This document shows positions 58,500 to 64,000 of a stretch of 64,000 nucleotides of DNA, piece by piece; within the stretch, counting starts at the first letter, position 1; every line of letters begins with the position of its first letter. The position numbers and the translations under genes are program-made. The notes below the pieces were generated by a model. That model did no database searches. It had not been told where the DNA came from and saw only the letters and a program-made list of their open reading frames with translations. Origin of the DNA: JAICKM01 sp050998805 (GTDB lineage Bacteria > Chloroflexota > Chloroflexia > QHBQ01 > JAICKM01); contig JBPCPV010000019.1 in assembly GCA_050998805.1 (NCBI GenBank), forward strand, positions 1-64,000, in the 5' to 3' direction.

Positions 58500-59279
58500 T
58501 TACGACTGCACGCCCCCGCCGTCCACGTTGATCGCCTGCCCCGTGATGCCCCGCGCTTCGTTCCGCGCCAGGTAGACCACCAGCGCCGCCACCTCCACCG
58601 GCGAGATCAGCCTGCCCTGCGGACACGTCTTCTCCAGGCTTGCCCGCGCCGCCTCCTCCGTCGCGCCGGTCCGGGCGACGATGTTGGCGATGCTCTCCTC
58701 GGTCAGCGGGGTGTCGAGGTAGCCGGGGCAGACCGCGTTGACCGTGATGCCGTAGCGCACCAGCTCGACCGCCAGTACCCTCGTCAGCCCGAGCACGCCG
58801 TGCTTCGCCGCCGTGTAGGCGGCGGTGTAGGCGGACCCGGCACGAGCCGCCGTAGACGCGATGTTCACGATCCTCCCGCCCCCGGCTCCGATCAGCGCGG
58901 GCAGGCAGGCTTTCGTCACGTAGTAGACGCTGCTCAGGTTCGCGGCGAGCATCTTGTGCCAAAGCTCGTCGGGGTGGTCGAGGAACTTGTGGCTTCCGGC
59001 ACTGCCCGCGTTGTTCACCAATATCTCCAGTCCGCCCAGTCCTTCCGTCAAGCTCGCCGCCATCTCCCGCACTTGTGCCAGATCGGTCACGTCGCAGACC
59101 GCCCAGACGCACCTCCGGCCCATGCCGCCGATCTCCTCCGCGAGGGAGCTTAGGTCGGCCTCGGTGCGCGCCGTCACCCCCAGGTCGGCCCCCGCATCGG
59201 CGAGGGCGACCGCGATCGCGCGCCCCAGCCCGCGGCCCGCGCCGGTGACGAGTGCGCGCCTGCCCGTCAGCTCGCCCAT
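58500..59279 (-). CDS. Short-chain dehydrogenase/reductase
   Basis: 259 residues. Rossmann motif VTGAGRGLGRAIA near the N-terminus, NNAG, and catalytic Ser/Tyr/Lys region (NIASTAARAGSAYTAAYTAAKHG). Probably a hydroxyacyl-CoA dehydrogenase in this setting. It lies 13 bp after the fused flavoprotein gene. Confidence 0.92.
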   Translation of the reverse strand: MGELTGRRALVTGAGRGLGRAIAVALADAGADLGVTARTEADLSSLAEEIGGMGRRCVWAVCDVTDLAQVREMAASLTEGLGGLEILVNNAGSAGSHKFLDHPDELWHKMLAANLSSVYYVTKACLPALIGAGGGRIVNIASTAARAGSAYTAAYTAAKHGVLGLTRVLAVELVRYGITVNAVCPGYLDTPLTEESIANIVARTGATEEAARASLEKTCPQGRLISPVEVAALVVYLARNEARGITGQAINVDGGGVQS

Positions 59280-59292
59280 CTGCCGTCTCCGT

Positions 59293-61506
59293 TCACCGCT
59301 CCTCCATCAGGCAGTGGTCTGCCCTCCCCGCCGCCAGCACCGTATTCACTTCGTTGGCCGTCGTCAGGTAGCCACTGACCAGCGTCGGCACGTCTGCCCC
59401 GTTGCGGATGCGAGCGCTCAGTGGCGTCAAGTAGCCAAGCCCGTAAGGTGCGGTGCCCTCCGGCGTCGTCTGCCCAGCCTGCACGATGATCAGGTCGCTT
59501 CTGGCGTCCCGTAGCGCCCGTGCCACAGTGATGGCGTCCTCCACCGTGCCGCCGCCCCGCACCCCGTCCGTCGCCGAGAGAGCCACCGCAAGCGGCTTGC
59601 CGGAAGTCCACGCCGCCCGCACCGCGCCCACCACCTCCAGCGGGAAGCGCATCCGGTTCTCCAGCCCACCTCCGTACTCGTCATCGCGCCGGTTCGTCAG
59701 CGGGGAGAGGAAGCCGGCCAACAGGTAGCCGTGGGCGCAATGTAACTGTAGGATGTCGAACCCCGCCGCGTCTGCGAGTTCCGCCGCCCGCACGAACGCA
59801 TCCCTCACCATGTCCATGCCCGCACGATCCAGTGCCTGCGGCACCCGGCTCTGCGGCGTGTACGGTAGCGCCGATGGCGCGACCAGCGGCCAGCCACCAG
59901 CCAGCAACGGACGGTCCAGCCCGCCAGAGCGCGGGCGTGTCGCCCCCCGCCGCCCGGCGTGCCCAAGCCGCAGCATCATCCGCGCCTGCCCCGCCCCGTG
60001 TGCCGCCGCCACGATCCGGCCCCAAGCCGCCGCCTGCTCCTCAGCCCAGATCCCCGCATCGTCCGGCGTGATCCGGCCCTCCGGCGACACCGACACAATC
60101 GGCGTCACCACCAGCCCCGCCCCGCCTGCCGCCCGCTCCGCGAACTCGGTCTCCCAATCCTCCGGAGGCATCCCATCACACGCTGGGCCAATCGGCCGCA
60201 TCACCGTCGCCACCCGGTTCGGCAGCGTCACCTCCCGCAGATACAGTGGCGCGAACACCGGCGGCGGCGCGATGATTGCGGAATGCAGATTGCGTGCGGA
60301 TTGGCCCACTTTATTCTCACCCGCTGTCCATTCCGCACTCCGCACTCCGCACTCCGCATTCCAGTTGTACCAGCGATCAACCGACGCGCCGAAGCCAGGG
60401 TCGCGCAGGCGGAGGTCGTCGTAGCTGATCCGCCCACTCCGCGTCAGTAGTTGGAAGGCGAACGGGATCGGCGGCAGCCCCAGGTAGCGGTCAAGTGTCT
60501 CGAAATAACTCTGGCTCTCGGTCGCGGCCCGCTGGAAAAGTTCGACTACAGGGCGGCGCTCCACCTCGTAGGCGTCCAGCGCGGCCTCCACGCTCGGTTG
60601 GGAGTCAAGAGCAGCCGCCAGCGCGATCGCGTCCTCCATCGCCAGCTTCGTGCCCGACCCGATTGAGAAGTGCGCCGTGTGCGCCGCGTCCCCCAGCAGC
60701 ACGATAGGACGCCGGATCGCCGTGTGCCAGGTCTTGGTGGTCAGGGTCGGGAACTGGATCCACTTCGAGTTGTTGGACTGGAGCGCGACGCCGCCGAGGT
60801 CGGCGCGCAGCAGTTTTTGGCAGAAGTCCAGGCTCGCGGCCTCGTCGGCCCGGTCCAGGCCCGCCGCGCGCCATGTGCTGTCCGCGCACTCCACGATGAA
60901 GGTGCTCGTGGTGCCGCTGAACGGGTAGGCATGGACCTGGAACAGGCCGTAGGGCGTCTCCCGGAAGATGAACGTGAAGGCGTCGAGCGCCCGGTCTGCA
61001 CCCAGCCAGATGTAGTGCGCCTTGCCGAGCGCGATCTGCGGCCCGAACAGATCCTCGTGCTCCCGCCGCACCAGGCTGTTGATGCCGTCGGCGGCGATCA
61101 GCAGGTCATACTCGGCCAACTCCGATGTGTCGGTCACTTCGGTGCCGAAGCACAGCTTTACGCCCAACTCCGCGCAACGCCGTTGGAGGATGCCGAGCAA
61201 CTCGCCCCGCGCGATGGCGGCAATCACATGCCCGCCGCAACGGACCGTCTCGCCCCTGTAGCGCACGTCAATCGCGTCCCAGATGACGAATCTGCATGTG
61301 ATCTGCTCATAGGTGCGCGGGTCGGCACGCTGGAAGGAGTCGAGAGTGCGGTCCGAAAAGACTACGCCCCAGCCGTAAGTCACGTCCGCCGGGTTGCGCT
61401 CCAGGATCGTCACATCCCGCGACGGGTCGCTCTTTTTCAGCAGCAGCCCACAGTACAGTCCCGCCGGTCCCCCGCCGAGGATGCCGATTCTCGCCGGCTT
61501 CGTCAC
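59293..61506 (-). CDS. Fused FAD monooxygenase / old-yellow-enzyme, 2-aminobenzoyl-CoA or salicylyl-CoA type
   Basis: 737 residues. N-terminal FAD monooxygenase (about 1-378): GILGGGPAGLYCGLLL and the FAD motif IVLLGDAAHTAHFSIGSGTKLAMEDA. A linker of about 30 residues is encoded by array H10. The C-terminal old-yellow-enzyme barrel (about 410-737) begins FAPLYLREVTLPNRV and has LQLHCAHGYLLAGFLSP and RNGADVPTLVSGYLT. The same fusion is found in 2-aminobenzoyl-CoA monooxygenase/reductase and salicylyl-CoA 5-hydroxylase. GTG overlaps the upstream gene stop (GTGA). Confidence 0.9.
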   Translation of the reverse strand: MTKPARIGILGGGPAGLYCGLLLKKSDPSRDVTILERNPADVTYGWGVVFSDRTLDSFQRADPRTYEQITCRFVIWDAIDVRYRGETVRCGGHVIAAIARGELLGILQRRCAELGVKLCFGTEVTDTSELAEYDLLIAADGINSLVRREHEDLFGPQIALGKAHYIWLGADRALDAFTFIFRETPYGLFQVHAYPFSGTTSTFIVECADSTWRAAGLDRADEAASLDFCQKLLRADLGGVALQSNNSKWIQFPTLTTKTWHTAIRRPIVLLGDAAHTAHFSIGSGTKLAMEDAIALAAALDSQPSVEAALDAYEVERRPVVELFQRAATESQSYFETLDRYLGLPPIPFAFQLLTRSGRISYDDLRLRDPGFGASVDRWYNWNAECGVRSAEWTAGENKVGQSARNLHSAIIAPPPVFAPLYLREVTLPNRVATVMRPIGPACDGMPPEDWETEFAERAAGGAGLVVTPIVSVSPEGRITPDDAGIWAEEQAAAWGRIVAAAHGAGQARMMLRLGHAGRRGATRPRSGGLDRPLLAGGWPLVAPSALPYTPQSRVPQALDRAGMDMVRDAFVRAAELADAAGFDILQLHCAHGYLLAGFLSPLTNRRDDEYGGGLENRMRFPLEVVGAVRAAWTSGKPLAVALSATDGVRGGGTVEDAITVARALRDARSDLIIVQAGQTTPEGTAPYGLGYLTPLSARIRNGADVPTLVSGYLTTANEVNTVLAAGRADHCLMEER
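60274..60363. repeat. Heptanucleotide array H10 inside the flavoprotein linker
   Basis: Two parts: GATTGCG, GAATGCA, GATTGCG, TGCGGAT (60274-60301), then CATTCCG, CACTCCG three times and CATTCCA (60329-60363). They are read in frame as the inter-domain linker of the 59293-61506 gene. Confidence 0.9.
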
Positions 61507-62387
61507 TCCACGCCCCCGGCCTCAGTCCCGCGTGGCCCGATCCCCAACCCCGCCAGTACCTCGGCCAGCTCATCGAGCTGCGCCAGGTCCGCGACCGTCG
61601 GGAAGAGCACCAGCTCGTCGCAGCCCGCCTCTGCATAGCCCCGGATGAACCCCGCGAGCGCCTGCGGCGTCGTGAGCAGCCCCGCCGCGATCTTCTCCGC
61701 GAACGGGCCGGTGAAGGCGTAGTAGTCGCGCAGGTAGGCACCTCCGGCCTCCGTATTCGCGCCGAAAGCGAAGTAGCCCTGTGCCCAAAGCTGGGGCCTG
61801 CCGGGCCGCTCGGCGTCGCTCCAGGCGGCGCGCGCCTTGTCGGCCGCGCGGGCGAACGCCTTGGGCGGCCCCCCGCTATGCACATAGCCGTCCGCATACC
61901 GCGCCATGCGCGCGAAGCCGAGGTCGCTGAGGCCACCCACCAGGATCGGCGGCCCACCTGGCTGCGCCGGAGCCGGGCCGAAGCCCGGGTCTTCCCAATA
62001 GTTCCGCAGCGTCGCCAACTGCTCCACGAACAGTCTGCCCCGCGCCCTGTAGTCCACCCCCGCCGCCGCGTAGTCGTCCTCTCGCGCGCCAAGCGCCAGC
62101 CCCAGCACCAGCCGCCCGCCCGACAGCGCGTCGAGCGAGGCTGCGCTCTTCGCCAGCAGCGCCGCCGAGCGCAGCGGTCCGGCGATGATTGTCGTGGCGA
62201 GCTGCACCCTCCGCGTCACCCCTGCCGCCGCCGCCAGGCTGATCAGAGGGTCATAGCCCGCGTACACCAGCCGGTCGAGCACGCCCAGACTGCTGAACGG
62301 CCCCGCGTCAGCCCTCCGCGCCCACTCGATCACGTCAGCCCCCGCCATACCGGGCAAGGTAGTAGGCAGTCCCACCCCAACTCGCAT
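61503..62387 (-). CDS. Luciferase-like (LLM) flavin-dependent oxidoreductase
   Basis: 294 residues, F420 or FMN-type TIM barrel: MRVGVGLPTTLPGM, TRRVQLATTIIAGPLRS, GRLVLGLALGAREDDYAAAG. Substrate unknown. ATG at 62387 follows GGAGGGATAG; a longer frame exists but lacks homology. First gene of the aryl-CoA operon, with its promoter at 62413-62441. Confidence 0.9.
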   Translation of the reverse strand: MRVGVGLPTTLPGMAGADVIEWARRADAGPFSSLGVLDRLVYAGYDPLISLAAAAGVTRRVQLATTIIAGPLRSAALLAKSAASLDALSGGRLVLGLALGAREDDYAAAGVDYRARGRLFVEQLATLRNYWEDPGFGPAPAQPGGPPILVGGLSDLGFARMARYADGYVHSGGPPKAFARAADKARAAWSDAERPGRPQLWAQGYFAFGANTEAGGAYLRDYYAFTGPFAEKIAAGLLTTPQALAGFIRGYAEAGCDELVLFPTVADLAQLDELAEVLAGLGIGPRGTEAGGVE

Positions 62388-62412
62388 CGCGCTATCCCTC
62401 CTGTGCCGCCCC

Positions 62413-62441
62413 ACTATAACGCACCTCGGCAGGGGTGTCAA
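62413..62441 (-). promoter_or_regulatory. Promoter of the aryl-CoA operon
   Basis: On the minus strand TTGACA (62436-62441), a 17-bp spacer and TATAGT (62413-62418), with GGAGGG and the ATG following after about 26 bp. Confidence 0.88.
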
Positions 62442-62477
62442 TCGCCCGGATACCCTCAATCGCGGCGGAACGGCGTT

Positions 62478-62505
62478 TTGCGCAGCTCCAAGAACCTGCT
62501 ATAAT
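62478..62505 (+). promoter_or_regulatory. Possible promoter of the LVIVD lipoprotein gene
   Basis: TTGCGC (62478-62483), a 16-bp spacer and TATAAT (62500-62505). A second TATAAT at 62571-62576 lies closer to the gene but lacks a -35. Confidence 0.45.
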
Positions 62506-62619
62506 GCTCCGAGCTACTTGTGGTCCCATTGGCCGCACTTAAGCAATAGCCCCGTATATCGTGCTTATCGTATAATGTTGTCGTGAGCTTAAGAGGTAAG
62601 ACAGGAGGTTTTCACGATC

Positions 62620-64000
62620 ATGCCCATCGATCGGATCATCAGGTCAGGCCGTGTGACAGAGCTGGCGGCGGCTCTGGCCCTGCTGATCCTGCTGGTTGCG
62701 CTTGCCGGCTGTACGGCGGATCCCCGCAGTGCGACCCTAACCTCTCCGGTGCCACCCACCGCTACTACGCTTCGCCAACTCCCGCCCTCCGCCTCGTGGC
62801 CCACTGATCACACCCCCGCGTCGCTACCGGCCAGTTCGCTCACTGCTCAACCACCCGGCACGCCCACCAGCTCGGCGGAACCGGCGGCAGAACCTCCCGC
62901 CCTGCCGGTTATCGGCAGCCTCGGCGGCAGCTTGGGTGCCCTCGCGGTCGCCGGGGACTGGGCCTATCTCGCCGAAGGCCAGGGCCTTACCGTTCTCGAC
63001 GTTCATGATCCGAACCAACCCCAGGCACGTGGGCGGCTGGCCCTGTCCGCCTTGATCCATGATCTCGCCGCCGCCCAGGGCAGGGTCTATGTGGCCGCCG
63101 GAGAGCAAGGACTGCTCCTGATCAATGTAGATGATCCCGCCCACCCTGTCCTGTCCGGCCGCCTCGCGCCGTCTCCGCTCGGCAACACTCAGGCGGTCCA
63201 GCTCGTGGGCGATCTCGCTTATGTGGTTGACGGTACCGGGCTACGCATCGCGGATGTCCATGATGCTGCCCATCCGGTCCTGCTTGGCAGCCTCGACCTG
63301 GTGGCTCCAACCGACCCCTCAAGTTGGGCAGTGCATCTGCAGGTCGTCGGCCCCTTCGCCTACGTCGCCTTGTCCGCCGGGGGCCTGGCGGTGGTTGACA
63401 TCAGGGCTCCGGCCCACCCCGTCTTGTCCGGCCGTTACACGGCGCGGTTCGTACCGACCCTCCAGCGCCCTGACAGCCCCGGGGCGGTCGGCAACCTACA
63501 GGTGGTGGGCCACCTCGCCTACCTCGCAGCTGGGGACGGCGGACTGGAAATCGTGGATGTGACCGACCCGTCCCACCCCGTGCTGCGCGGCTACCAAGCA
63601 ACACCACCTCAAGATCCGGCGGTGGACGTACAGGTCGTGGATGGACTGGCCTATGTCATCTATGCGCCCGATTCGGCCTGGGGTCCCCGCGCGCCCCATC
63701 TTGAAGTCATTGATGTGGGCCATCCTGCGCGCCCCACGACGTGCGCGCGCGTGGATCTCCCGCAGGTGCCGGTCAACCTCCGGATCGGGGACGGTCGTGC
63801 CTACCTCACAAGCGCGTCCGATCTACGGATCTGGGATCTCGCGGTGCCCTGTGGTCCGAGCCGGCGCGGCCATTATATGCCGCTTGGCCCGGCGCGTGAC
63901 TTGCAGGTCGTGGACGGGGTGGCATACGTAGCCACCAGTGCCGGCCTACAGCTCGTCGATGTACGCGACCCGGCGCGACCCCCCCTCCAGGGTCGCGGCG
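62620..64000 (+). CDS. LVIVD-repeat lipoprotein, cut by window end
   Basis: At least 460 residues; the frame stays open to the last base. Lipoprotein signal: a hydrophobic helix with the lipobox LAGC (about 27-30). A Pro/Thr/Ser-rich tether (about 31-95) follows. Then come at least eight beta-propeller-like repeats with the pattern DVxDPxHPVLxG (for example GLEIVDVTDPSHPVLRG), the LVIVD family. Likely displayed on the cell surface. AGGAGG lies upstream of the ATG at 62620. Confidence 0.85.
   Translation, partial: MPIDRIIRSGRVTELAAALALLILLVALAGCTADPRSATLTSPVPPTATTLRQLPPSASWPTDHTPASLPASSLTAQPPGTPTSSAEPAAEPPALPVIGSLGGSLGALAVAGDWAYLAEGQGLTVLDVHDPNQPQARGRLALSALIHDLAAAQGRVYVAAGEQGLLLINVDDPAHPVLSGRLAPSPLGNTQAVQLVGDLAYVVDGTGLRIADVHDAAHPVLLGSLDLVAPTDPSSWAVHLQVVGPFAYVALSAGGLAVVDIRAPAHPVLSGRYTARFVPTLQRPDSPGAVGNLQVVGHLAYLAAGDGGLEIVDVTDPSHPVLRGYQATPPQDPAVDVQVVDGLAYVIYAPDSAWGPRAPHLEVIDVGHPARPTTCARVDLPQVPVNLRIGDGRAYLTSASDLRIWDLAVPCGPSRRGHYMPLGPARDLQVVDGVAYVATSAGLQLVDVRDPARPPLQGRG

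Overview
The window is one contiguous piece of a high-GC bacterial chromosome, about 63-65% GC by eye, with closely packed genes. Its content best fits a member of the Chloroflexota. The evidence is hrcA-grpE-dnaJ behind a CIRCE operator, a prolyl-tRNA synthetase without the inserted editing domain, a Ser/Thr kinase with an extracytoplasmic domain, S-layer-homology and LVIVD-repeat surface proteins, a sortase, and many degenerate 7-bp tandem repeats. The phylum is an inference; there is no rRNA gene. No tRNA, CRISPR array, IS element or prophage was recognised.

Layout. 1-2.8 kb: a minus-strand operon of a DUF2089 zinc-ribbon/HTH regulator, a SHOCT-like protein, a DUF4097 protein and the start of another gene, behind a strong extended -10 promoter with inverted repeats. 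3.3-6.4 kb: a PAS/HD-GYP/GAF signalling protein overlapping a sirtuin. 6.45-9.45 kb: the CIRCE-controlled heat-shock operon. 9.45-11.7 kb: a holin-like membrane protein, a sortase and a frameshifted WbuC-like cupin. 11.7-17.1 kb: a solute-binding protein, then the proS / aminoglycoside-acetyltransferase-like / Nudix / glycosidase operon. 17.2-24.5 kb: a second glycosidase that shares its N-terminal module with the sortase, then hisS and metH behind a SAM-I riboswitch. 24.5-28.7 kb: an ANTAR response regulator, a GT39-like membrane protein, and a PAAR / radC / AsnC-like operon. 28.7-32.5 kb: a Uma2 protein, then a TPP riboswitch controlling a fused ATPase-permease and a THI5-like binding protein, probably a thiamine-precursor transporter. 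32.6-38.8 kb: a short Cys-rich ORF, a glycosyltransferase, an MDP-1-type HAD protein, a long RecQ with duplicated winged-helix domains, and an AI-2E transporter. 38.8-44.3 kb: an XRE regulator with a small partner, then tdh and kbl separated by a DUF262/DUF1524/DUF4268 gene that looks like type IV restriction. 44.3-52.1 kb: a kinase with a CBM9-like domain, eno, and a giant subtilase with three SLH repeats. 52.4-54.4 kb: YggT, folB, and an HD protein. 54.4-62.4 kb: a minus-strand catabolic operon (luciferase-like flavoprotein, FAD monooxygenase/old-yellow-enzyme fusion, SDR, enoyl-CoA hydratase, RidA, acyl-CoA dehydrogenase, PaaK-like ligase, small protein), probably for 2-aminobenzoyl-CoA or a related aryl-CoA. 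62.6 kb to the end: an LVIVD-repeat lipoprotein running off the window.

The most unusual signal is a family of degenerate heptanucleotide tandem arrays at about ten places. Three copies of a conserved 27-bp element lie beside or inside some of them. The arrays lie between genes but also inside reading frames. They encode the roughly 100-residue linker of the fused transporter, the linker of the monooxygenase/OYE fusion, and the residues just before a signal peptide. This suggests that repeat growth has shaped gene fusions here.
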